Shown piece after piece: positions 1 to 5,505 of a stretch of 7,896 bases of DNA. The notes under the pieces are model-generated. The model did no database searches. It was not told the DNA's origin and saw only the letters and a program-made list of their open reading frames with translations. The position numbers and the translations under genes were made by a program. Positions within the stretch are counted from its first letter, which is position 1. Each line of letters begins with the position of its first letter. This DNA comes from Armatimonadota bacterium (GTDB lineage Bacteria; Armatimonadota; Zipacnadia; Zipacnadales; UBA11051), in assembly GCA_003542955.1 (NCBI GenBank), contig DPJP01000433.1, positions 548 through 8,443 of the forward strand, in the 5' to 3' direction.

Positions 1-94
1 GCGTCCAAGGCCGGCTCTCGGCGCTTGGCGCCGTTGATCCATCCTCCACGGTGTTGTTCGCCGGCGCAGGCGGAGACTCCTGCACGCGGGCATC
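1..94 (-). other. Spacer downstream of csaB; possible start of another leftward gene
   Basis: This short stretch lies beyond the csaB stop codon and runs off the left edge. On the minus strand an ATG at 42-40 and a GTG at 49-47 both open frames that stay free of stops to the edge, giving only about 14 to 16 codons. GGAGG lies at 47-43, directly against the ATG, which is too close for a normal ribosome binding site, and nothing good precedes the GTG. A GC-rich inverted repeat, GGCGC-TTG-GCGCC, sits at 20-32 but has no T-run, so I do not call it a terminator. A second gene in the csaB transcription unit is possible but cannot be shown from this much sequence. Confidence 0.2.
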
Positions 95-1162
95 TCACCG
101 CAGTGGCTCGCACGCCTCAGCGAGCAACTCGAACGTCCTGCCGGCCTCCGCGATCAGTTCCTGCCTGCGCAGTTCGACCCGCTGCCTGGCGTCGCGGGCG
201 GCGGCGACAAGGTCGTCGACCTCCCCACGCTCGACCAGCTGCAGGTCCATGACCGCCTGCCCGCTGCGCTTGCAGAAGGCGTTGACTTTTGGGTCGTATG
301 CCAGCCCGGCGGCGGTTGTGCCGACGGCGCAGGCCATGATCAGCGCATGCAGCCGCATCGCCAGTACCTCATCGGCCCGCGCGATGACACCCATGATCTC
401 GGTCGGCGCGAGGGCCGCGCCCGGCACCCTGCCGATGCTCTCGCCGACCTCGGCCTGCAGCTGCCGCGCGATGTCGATATCCTGGTCGTACTGGAACGGC
501 AGCAGGAGCGCCGACCGGCCGGTGGTACGCAGGTACCGACCTACCGCGTCCAGAGCCGCCTCGACGCCCGGCCAGTGACGCAGTGCCACGACCACATAGG
601 GCTCAGACCCGATCCCGACCTGTGCCAGCAGTTCGGTGGTCCGAGTGTCATCGCAGGGCTGCAGCCCAAGCACCGGATCGGCGGTCACAAACGGTGACGG
701 CGTCCTCAGGCCCCATTGCTCGAGGTCGCTTGCGGAGGCGTGGTCGCGAAGCGTCAGCAGCCGGGCCTTCGCGAAGCTCGCCACCAGCGCGCTGCGCAGC
801 ACGGTGCTCGCCAGTGGGCCCACTCCCTGCGCGAGGATGACGTAAGGGGTGCGCAGCAGCCGCGCCATCCACAGCTGGTTGAGATAGTAGAGGACCGACA
901 GCCTGCTCGTGCTGTCCTGGTAGAGGCCACCGCCGCCCTGGATGAGCGCATCCGCCATGCGTATCTGCCGTGCCTGTGCCCCGACGTCCCAGCGGTTGGC
1001 GACCTCGACGTCATGCCGCGCCGCCGTGGCCGCCGGGTCGGCCGACAGCACGCACAACTCGGCATCCGGCACGCTCCGGCGTATCCCGGCCACGACCGCC
1101 TCCAGAATCGCCTCGTCGCCGGTATTGCCAAAGCCATAGTATCCCGACAGCAGCAACCTCAT
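95..1162 (-). CDS. csaB: Polysaccharide pyruvyl transferase CsaB
   Basis: This 355-residue protein belongs to the polysaccharide pyruvyl transferase family. CsaB-type members transfer pyruvate from phosphoenolpyruvate onto a secondary cell-wall polymer as a ketal; in bacteria with S-layers, SLH domains bind the pyruvylated polymer. Seen here: the N-terminal signature GYYGFGNTGDEAIL at residues 7-20, the glycine-rich QGGGGLYQD at 75-83, the MRLHALIMA motif at 269-277, and YDPKV at 289-293, all in the expected order of the GT-B-like fold. The length is normal for the family and there is no signal peptide or membrane helix, as expected of a cytoplasmic enzyme. The ATG at 1162 starts exactly at the conserved MRLLLSGYYG segment; upstream there is only a weak GGGG about 8 bases away. 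The methyltransferase gene diverges 156 bases upstream. No SLH-domain or S-layer gene is in view, so the wall-anchoring role is inferred from the family. Confidence 0.93.
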   Translation of the reverse strand: MRLLLSGYYGFGNTGDEAILEAVVAGIRRSVPDAELCVLSADPAATAARHDVEVANRWDVGAQARQIRMADALIQGGGGLYQDSTSRLSVLYYLNQLWMARLLRTPYVILAQGVGPLASTVLRSALVASFAKARLLTLRDHASASDLEQWGLRTPSPFVTADPVLGLQPCDDTRTTELLAQVGIGSEPYVVVALRHWPGVEAALDAVGRYLRTTGRSALLLPFQYDQDIDIARQLQAEVGESIGRVPGAALAPTEIMGVIARADEVLAMRLHALIMACAVGTTAAGLAYDPKVNAFCKRSGQAVMDLQLVERGEVDDLVAAARDARQRVELRRQELIAEAGRTFELLAEACEPLR

Positions 1163-1306
1163 TCGTCGGCCCCAGTTCCTGGTGATCGCGCGCGGGCACC
1201 GTACCCTATACGCGCGGCCCGCCGCAACTCCCTGCCCGTGGCAGACAGGTCATCACTCAGCCCGCGGCGAATATCACCCGCCAAGGCGCCCGCCAACACG
1301 CTCCCC

Positions 1307-1311
1307 GGTGA
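1307..1311 (+). promoter_or_regulatory. Probable ribosome binding site of the methyltransferase
   Basis: GGTGA lies 7 bases before the ATG at 1319. The open frame extends far upstream through the antisense strand of csaB, so this site, together with the point where methyltransferase-like sequence begins, supports 1319 as the true start. Confidence 0.5.
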
Positions 1312-1318
1312 TGAAGAC

Positions 1319-2053
1319 ATGTCCGCAAGCAGATGGCTGAGGAACAATCGCGTGGTCCGGTGGCTCTTCCAGAACGTCCTCATCACCGGCGACAACGTGC
1401 GCCTGTGCGTGCAGGCCCCGGTCATCGGCGCGATGCTGCCCGTACACGCGGGCGTGGCCCTCGATGCCGGGTGCGGGAGCGGGGAGTACACCCGCGCGCT
1501 GCTGCTCCCGCGCGCCGACTACGTTGCGGCCATGGATTTCAACCCCGAGAGCCTCGGGCGGCTGCAGTCGCGCCTGGGGCCAAAGGAAGGGGGGAAGTGC
1601 GCCCTGGTCAACGGCTCACTGACGCGGTTGCCGTTCGCGGACGGGTCGTTCGACACCGCGCTGTGCACGGAGGTCATCGAACATATCGAGGATGACGCGA
1701 GTGCGGTGCGGGAGCTGTGCCGAGTGCTCTGCCCCGGCGGCACACTGATCGTCTCGGTGCCCGTCCCTCCCCCGGCCATCGAGGACCCGGCACACGTGCG
1801 TGAGGGCTACACGCCCGAGCAGATGCGCCTGCTGCTGGAGCACAACGGGTTCACCGTCACCACGCACCGCACGTGCATGTTCGCGCTGTCCCGCAGAGCG
1901 CTGCGGCTGATGTCGTGGTCCTCCCAGCGGCTGCACGTCCCGCCGCCGCTGATGGTTCTCTGCTGGATCGAGCGCCTGTTGGGCGCCGGCGCTCCGGGCA
2001 GAGACCTGCCCTTCGACGTCGTCGTCGCGGCCATCAAGAAGCCCCGAGCCTGA
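1319..2053 (+). CDS. Class I SAM-dependent methyltransferase
   Basis: This 244-residue protein is a methyltransferase of the type 11 / UbiG-like class, using S-adenosylmethionine to methylate an unknown acceptor. Motif I is VALDAGCGSGEYTRAL (residues 47-62), the acidic end of strand beta-2 is AMDFNPESL (71-79), the LPFADGSFDTALCTEVIEHI segment spans 104-123, and the post-motif LCPGGTLIVSVP spans 137-148, all in canonical order. The C-terminal third (about 155-244) is less conserved and probably covers the acceptor site. The same frame stays open back to 716, but that part is antisense to csaB and does not look like a protein domain, so I start at 1319. It diverges from csaB and ends 18 bases before the stop of the convergent transporter gene. 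Placement beside csaB makes a wall-polysaccharide or lipid acceptor conceivable, but the sequence does not identify the substrate. Confidence 0.88.
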   Translation: MSASRWLRNNRVVRWLFQNVLITGDNVRLCVQAPVIGAMLPVHAGVALDAGCGSGEYTRALLLPRADYVAAMDFNPESLGRLQSRLGPKEGGKCALVNGSLTRLPFADGSFDTALCTEVIEHIEDDASAVRELCRVLCPGGTLIVSVPVPPPAIEDPAHVREGYTPEQMRLLLEHNGFTVTTHRTCMFALSRRALRLMSWSSQRLHVPPPLMVLCWIERLLGAGAPGRDLPFDVVVAAIKKPRA

Positions 2054-2071
2054 ACCGAATGCCCCGCCCGG

Positions 2072-3274
2072 TCACAGCTTCTGCCCGGTGAACCGCCCCA
2101 GGTACACCGATAGCACGCCGCAGGCCGCGAAGATGATGATGAACACCTGCAGGACGACGTTGAAGTCGAACGTGACGCCCAGGATGCTCGCCCCGATTGC
2201 GGCAACGGCTACTCCCAGGTCGCGCCAGGCAAACACAATCCCATAGGCGATCGGCCGCCGCTCGATATCCGCGGCGTCCCCGACCATCGCGGCTGCAACC
2301 ACCGGCACGGTACTCCCCAGCAAGGCCAATGCGCCGACCGTCAGCAGGACCGCCACCGGGCTGACCCACATCAGCGTCACGACCAGGCCCAATGCGCCGA
2401 CGGCGAACCCCGCCACCAGCACAGGGGTGTGGCCGATTCGATCTGCCAGGTATCCCCCCCAGAAGCTGAGCACCATACGTGTCGCAGGGTACATCCAGAT
2501 CGACCGTGTGATCCACTGCGGGCCGAAACGATCCTCGACATAGCTGCTGAACACCCCCAGCACAAGGCCGTAGCCCAGCGCCGAGGCGAACTGGAGCATG
2601 CCCGATATGGCAGCCTTCGGGGCAACGATCATCGCCCACAGGCCCGCTAACCTGGGTCGCTCGCGATGGACTCTGCCTGTAGCGGGGATGAAAAACGAGA
2701 TGATGTTGCCGCCCAGCGTGATCGCTGCTGCTACCGCGCACATCAGTGCCGACGTCTCGACCGTCAGGTTCTGGTAGACCAGCCCCAGCACCACCGCCCC
2801 CGCCGCCCATCCCGCATGGGTCGATGAGTACAGAATGCCCATGCCCGTCCCGTGCCGCCCACCGGCCGAGTCCGAGACGGCCAGCGTCTGCATCGCCGTC
2901 CCGCACCACATCATCGAAGCCCCAACGCCCCACAGGACGGCAGCCGTCAGCGCGAACGCGTAGGACTGGAACACGGCCATCGTGTACATCACAAGGGTGA
3001 AGAGCAGGTACGTCAGTCCCCCGACAATCGTCATCCGACGGTCCGACCAGCCTGCGAAGACGTAGACGTTGACGATGCGGAATACCAGCATCGAGAAGTA
3101 GACGGCCGCGAGCACGCTTGCGCACTGAACATCGGAGAAATCGGTGACCCGGCCGAGGTAAGGCACCAGGTACGCCTGCTGCGCCCCGGCGCCGGCAAAC
3201 ACCAGAAAGGACATCGCCGAAAGCAGGTACAGTCGCGTCGAAAAGCGCTGGGGACCGTCGCCGGCATGCTTCAT
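2072..3274 (-). CDS. Major facilitator superfamily (MFS) transporter
   Basis: This 400-residue integral membrane protein has the length and about 12 hydrophobic segments of an MFS carrier, a secondary transporter of small solutes across the inner membrane. The loop between helices 2 and 3 reads GWSDRRMTIVGG (residues 75-86), a degenerate motif A, and the equivalent loop of the second half reads GGYLADRIGHTP (273-284), a good motif A. A polar stretch at about 198-212 fits the central cytoplasmic loop between the two six-helix halves. The ATG at 3274 leaves a short positive N-terminus (MKHAGDGPQRFSTR) before helix 1. An in-frame ATG at residue 21 would cut into helix 1, so I prefer 3274 although its ribosome binding site is weak. 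A sigma-70-like promoter lies about 100 bases upstream. Substrate and direction are unknown; the divergent kinase gene might regulate it, but nothing shows this. Confidence 0.9.
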   Translation of the reverse strand: MKHAGDGPQRFSTRLYLLSAMSFLVFAGAGAQQAYLVPYLGRVTDFSDVQCASVLAAVYFSMLVFRIVNVYVFAGWSDRRMTIVGGLTYLLFTLVMYTMAVFQSYAFALTAAVLWGVGASMMWCGTAMQTLAVSDSAGGRHGTGMGILYSSTHAGWAAGAVVLGLVYQNLTVETSALMCAVAAAITLGGNIISFFIPATGRVHRERPRLAGLWAMIVAPKAAISGMLQFASALGYGLVLGVFSSYVEDRFGPQWITRSIWMYPATRMVLSFWGGYLADRIGHTPVLVAGFAVGALGLVVTLMWVSPVAVLLTVGALALLGSTVPVVAAAMVGDAADIERRPIAYGIVFAWRDLGVAVAAIGASILGVTFDFNVVLQVFIIIFAACGVLSVYLGRFTGQKL

Positions 3275-3377
3275 TCAATCACAGTCTTGCTTCCACCGAC
3301 GGTCACAGCACCCGCGGCATGGAGATTGCACAGCTTCGCCAAGGCACACCCGGACGCAAGCGTCGCGGGCTTGACGA

Positions 3378-3406
3378 ATCATACTGCAGGCGAAGACGGG
3401 ACACAA
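3378..3406 (-). promoter_or_regulatory. Sigma-70-like promoter for the MFS transporter
   Basis: On the minus strand TTGTGT (3406-3401) is followed after exactly 17 bases by TATGAT (3383-3378). Both hexamers are close to the sigma-70 consensus and the spacing is optimal, which stands out in such GC-rich DNA. Transcription would start near 3371, giving the transporter mRNA a leader of about 97 bases. Housekeeping promoters in this lineage are not known to me, so the call rests on the general bacterial consensus. Confidence 0.5.
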
Positions 3407-3436
3407 GGCGACTGCCCAGACCCTTCGGGAGCATAT

Positions 3437-3452
3437 GGGCGCACGTGCCCCC
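3437..3452. promoter_or_regulatory. GC-rich quasi-palindrome, possible operator
   Basis: The 16 bases form GGG-C-GCACGTGC-C-CCC: a perfect 8-base palindrome centred on CACGTG with matching GGG/CCC arms and one C-C mismatch pair. It lies about 30 bases upstream of the transporter -35 box and about 150 bases upstream of the kinase start, a suitable position for a dimeric regulator of the divergent pair. No regulator gene is in the window, and chance palindromes are common at this GC content. Confidence 0.25.
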
Positions 3453-3521
3453 GATTTCTGCCGATGATGCGGCGGTCTTGCGCAGATTCTGAGACACCCG
3501 ATAGCCCCTCTTGAGTGACGG

Positions 3522-3536
3522 GCGCATATACTGCGC
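3522..3536. promoter_or_regulatory. Inverted repeat GCGCA-TATAC-TGCGC upstream of the hybrid kinase
   Basis: Perfect 5-base arms (3522-3526 and 3532-3536) flank TATAC and overlap the only -10-like hexamer, TATACT at 3527-3532, upstream of the kinase gene. If that hexamer is used, a repressor bound here would block the promoter and the leader would be about 60 bases. No matching -35 is visible, so both the promoter and the operator are tentative. Confidence 0.22.
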
Positions 3537-3601
3537 TCTGACGCTGGTGGGGACCGGAAGTCACAGACTACATACAGCCGTCCGGAAGGGCAGCACCGTC
3601 A

Positions 3602-5164
3602 ATGGGAACCGAGATACTCGGCTACACCTATCCGCAGCGCCACGCCGCGCCGAAGCGCGGTGCACATCAGGAGGTTCCCGCTCAGGCACAGAGCGGTGTC
3701 GCGCTCGTCTGCGACATGCTCATCCAGTGCGCAGACCGCGCCTTCGAAGCGCTCAGCGGCTACTCGAGCGAGGAGCTGGATGACACGCCACTGGCGTGCT
3801 ATCTTGCGCCGCTGCCGGATGCGGCCGGCTTCGCAGCCCTCTGGGACATTCACACCTCCTCCGAGGAGCGCAGCAGCTACCAGGCGATGTTCCTCTGCAA
3901 GGACGGCGCGCGCAGGCCCGTCGAGGTTCACGTCAGGCCGATGAAACAGAACGGCTCGCGTGTTGAACTGGTTGAACTCGAGCCGCTCACCGCCGCCGAT
4001 CCCACACCGCAGCCGGAGTTGGCTGCCGAGGAGATGGGCACACTCGGCGCGATGATCAAGCATATCGCCCACGACTTCAATAACATCTTCCAGCGCATCC
4101 TTGGCCCGGCAGACCTGCTCATGGCCCTCGGACAGCCCGATGAGCGCGAGCAGAAGTGCCTCAGCCAGATCATCCACGGCTGCAAGAAGGGCGGCAGTGT
4201 CATCCGTAGCCTGCAGACCTTCACGCGGCAGGACGGCATTGTCCGTGAGATGGTCAACGTTCAGGACGCCCTTGAGACGGTCGCCAAGAGACTTCAGAAG
4301 TCGACGCCCGATGGAGTCGTCGTCACTGCCCAGATACCCGAGGCTCTCTGGCCTGTGAGCGCGGATGCCGACCAGATGGCGCGTGCCCTGATGGAACTCG
4401 GCACCAACGCCGTCGAAGCCGTCGGGGGGACCGGACGAGTCGTCTTCCGTGCCGAGAACCTGGAAGTTCCGGCGGATACGGGCGGCAACGGCGAGGGAGC
4501 CGAGCCCGCACGCTGCGTCATTATCACCGTCGCGGACGATGGGTGCGGGATTGATGAGGCGTCCACGGACAAGATCTTCAGGCCGTTTTTCACGACCAAG
4601 CCCAGAGCCGCGCACAGCGGCCTGGGTCTGGCGGTTGCCCGCAGTATCGTCGAGGCTCACGACGGGACGCTCCGCGTGCAGTCCTCGCCCGAAGGCGGAG
4701 CATGCTTCGCCATCCGGCTGCCGGCTGCCGGCAGTGTGAGCGTCCTCGATATCGAGCGCCCCCAACTCCACACTGCAAGCGGAGACGGCACTGCAACTAT
4801 CCTGGTCGTCGAGGACGACGAAACCGTGTCATGGACCACCTGCAGAGTGCTTCAGATGGCAGGGCACACCGCTATCGCTGCCTTCGACGGCGACCAGGCC
4901 ATCGAGAAGTACAGCGCGCACAAGGGCTCGATCGATCTGGTTCTGCTCGACCTGGTGATGCCGGGGATGAGCGGCGAAGAGTGCCTGGAGCGGCTCCTCG
5001 AAACGGACCCGCAGGCTCGCATCGTCGTGGCCAGCGGCTCCCTGACCGACGATGAACGCCGCCGGCGTCTCACCGACAAGGTTCTCGGCTACATCGGTAA
5101 GCCGTACGATGCCCACTCGCTCATGGATGCTCTCCATGGCGCTCTGGCCCACGCCGAAGCATAG
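3602..5164 (+). CDS. Soluble PAS-domain hybrid sensor histidine kinase with C-terminal receiver
   Basis: This 520-residue protein is a cytoplasmic hybrid histidine kinase. Residues about 1-32 match nothing I recognise. A PAS-like sensor follows at about 33-129 (AFEALSGYSSEEL at 47-59, CKDGARRPVEV at 99-109). The dimerisation/phosphoacceptor helix carries IAHDFNNI at 155-162, with H157 as the expected phosphorylation site; HDFNN is typical of hybrid kinases. The ATPase domain has an N-box at 262-273 (N269), G1 DDGCGID at 312-318, an F-box FRPFFTTK at 326-333, and G2 HSGLGLA at 338-344. A receiver spans about 398-517 with acidic residues E404-D406, phosphoacceptor D450 in LLDLVMPGMSG, S478 and K500 (IGKPY). 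All catalytic residues are intact. There is no membrane segment or DNA-binding domain, so it must signal to another protein. GGAAGGG ends 11 bases before the ATG at 3602. It diverges from the transporter; its signal and partner are unknown. Confidence 0.92.
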   Translation: MGTEILGYTYPQRHAAPKRGAHQEVPAQAQSGVALVCDMLIQCADRAFEALSGYSSEELDDTPLACYLAPLPDAAGFAALWDIHTSSEERSSYQAMFLCKDGARRPVEVHVRPMKQNGSRVELVELEPLTAADPTPQPELAAEEMGTLGAMIKHIAHDFNNIFQRILGPADLLMALGQPDEREQKCLSQIIHGCKKGGSVIRSLQTFTRQDGIVREMVNVQDALETVAKRLQKSTPDGVVVTAQIPEALWPVSADADQMARALMELGTNAVEAVGGTGRVVFRAENLEVPADTGGNGEGAEPARCVIITVADDGCGIDEASTDKIFRPFFTTKPRAAHSGLGLAVARSIVEAHDGTLRVQSSPEGGACFAIRLPAAGSVSVLDIERPQLHTASGDGTATILVVEDDETVSWTTCRVLQMAGHTAIAAFDGDQAIEKYSAHKGSIDLVLLDLVMPGMSGEECLERLLETDPQARIVVASGSLTDDERRRRLTDKVLGYIGKPYDAHSLMDALHGALAHAEA

Positions 5165-5230
5165 CAGCGACGCTTCACCGCGAATGATGCGAGTGGCGCG
5201 AACAGGGGTAACGGCGGACGGCTGGTGAAC

Positions 5231-5257
5231 CACGGAAGACACGGAAGACACGGAATG
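5231..5257 (+). repeat. Three tandem 9-base repeats (CACGGAAGA)
   Basis: CACGGAAGA occurs twice exactly (5231-5239, 5240-5248) and a third time with two end changes (CACGGAATG, 5249-5257). This is the core of module C. The inverted partner near 5390-5370 shows the same 9-base rhythm in diverged form. Confidence 0.85.
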
Positions 5258-5426
5258 GGGGCAACGGCGGAACGGCACTGATGCGTTCTGATGCCGTTGT
5301 ACCCTGTGCCGTCATTCGCGTGATTGGCGTCATTCGCGGTTCCAGATTGCCGTTGCCCGTCTGCCGTTTTTTCGCGTCTTTCGCGTGTTTCGTAGTTCCC
5401 TGTCGTCTGCCGTTCGCCGTTGCCCC
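5258..5426. repeat. Long-range inverted repeat pair of module B
   Basis: The 20 bases at 5258-5277 and the 19 bases at 5408-5426 are reverse complements of each other apart from a single-base indel. They enclose about 130 bases. As RNA they could form a long-range stem closing the second half of the spacer; as DNA they could be sites for recombination. The pair is the best-matched inverted element in the window. Confidence 0.7.
5311..5338 (+). repeat. Direct repeat GTCATTCGCG with 18-base period
   Basis: GTCATTCGCG occurs at 5311-5320 and again exactly at 5329-5338, separated by TGATTGGC. This internal duplication lies within the inverted copy of module A and shows that the module is itself built from two half-units. 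Confidence 0.7.
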
Positions 5427-5494
5427 TCTCCGGCAAGGAATGCCCTTCCCTCACCGCGAAACACCTCCCCCGGCACACGCACGCAGTACCCGCC

Positions 5495-5500
5495 GGAGGT
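5495..5500 (+). promoter_or_regulatory. Strong ribosome binding site of the secreted glycosidase
   Basis: GGAGGT, a near-perfect Shine-Dalgarno sequence, stands 5 bases before the ATG at 5506. It is the best such site in the window and fixes the start of the downstream gene, which then opens with a proper signal peptide. Confidence 0.8.
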
Positions 5501-5505
5501 CTGTC

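Larger units (their letters stand above)
3275..3601. other. Divergent intergenic region between transporter and hybrid kinase
   Basis: This 327-base spacer separates two divergent genes and should hold the promoters of both. The leftward promoter is convincing and listed separately. For the rightward gene I see a TATACT (3527-3532) that resembles a -10 box, but no -35 hexamer at 16-18 bases; TTGAGT at 3511 is only 10 bases away. Two inverted repeats are listed as possible operators. Short open frames on either strand here lack recognisable protein character. I see no tRNA, small RNA or riboswitch structure that I can support. Confidence 0.6.
5175..5460. repeat. Mosaic of degenerate repeat modules in both orientations
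   Basis: Three modules recur. Module A (5177-5202, beginning ACCGCGAATGA) reappears reverse-complemented at 5340-5311, matching 21 of the first 26 bases. Module B, roughly GGGGCAACGGCGGACGGC, lies at 5205-5222 and 5258-5277, and inverted at 5366-5346 and 5426-5408. Module C (5227-5255, GAACCACGGAAGACACGG and onward) is inverted at 5398-5370, matching 22 of 29 bases with mostly transitions. The TCACCGCGAA that opens at 5175 returns in direct orientation at 5451-5460. Left to right the order is A B C B, then inverted A, B, C, B, then a forward A fragment. Similar ACGGAAGACACGG-type intergenic repeats are, as far as I recall, common in some environmental bacterial genomes; their function is unknown to me. 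Confidence 0.75.
5165..5505. other. Non-coding spacer made of repeat modules
   Basis: This 341-base spacer follows the kinase stop and ends at the glycosidase ribosome binding site. I find no credible gene in it on either strand. Most of it is short repeat modules, annotated separately. The sequence AACGGCA (5271-5277) can pair with TGCCGTT (5292-5298) across a 14-base loop, but no T-run follows, so it is not a clear terminator. A T6 run at 5367-5372 has no stem just before it. I see no clear sigma-70 promoter for the downstream gene. Confidence 0.6.

Noticed and set aside
716..1318. In-frame upstream extension of the methyltransferase frame (to give 445 residues)
   Set aside because: It is antisense to the well-supported csaB gene, is arginine/proline/alanine-rich with no domain character, and the methyltransferase begins cleanly at 1319 with a plausible ribosome binding site.
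2034..3278. 414-codon open frame on the minus strand
   Set aside because: It overlaps the transporter gene on the same strand in another frame. Its product is glycine/arginine-rich with no membrane helices, while the 2072-3274 frame is a clear 12-helix transporter.
3303..3527. 74-codon open frame upstream of the transporter on the minus strand
   Set aside because: It lacks a ribosome binding site and domain character, and the best promoter for the transporter lies inside it.
3599..4771. 390-codon open frame antisense to the hybrid kinase
   Set aside because: Long stop-free antisense frames are expected in GC-rich genes. The plus-strand frame carries all kinase motifs, and the antisense product matches nothing I recognise.
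5271..5298. Intrinsic terminator for the kinase gene
   Set aside because: The 7-base stem has a 14-base loop and no following T-run, so it does not meet the usual form.
5175..5460. CRISPR array
   Set aside because: The repeats are degenerate, occur in both orientations, and have no uniform spacers; no cas gene is present.
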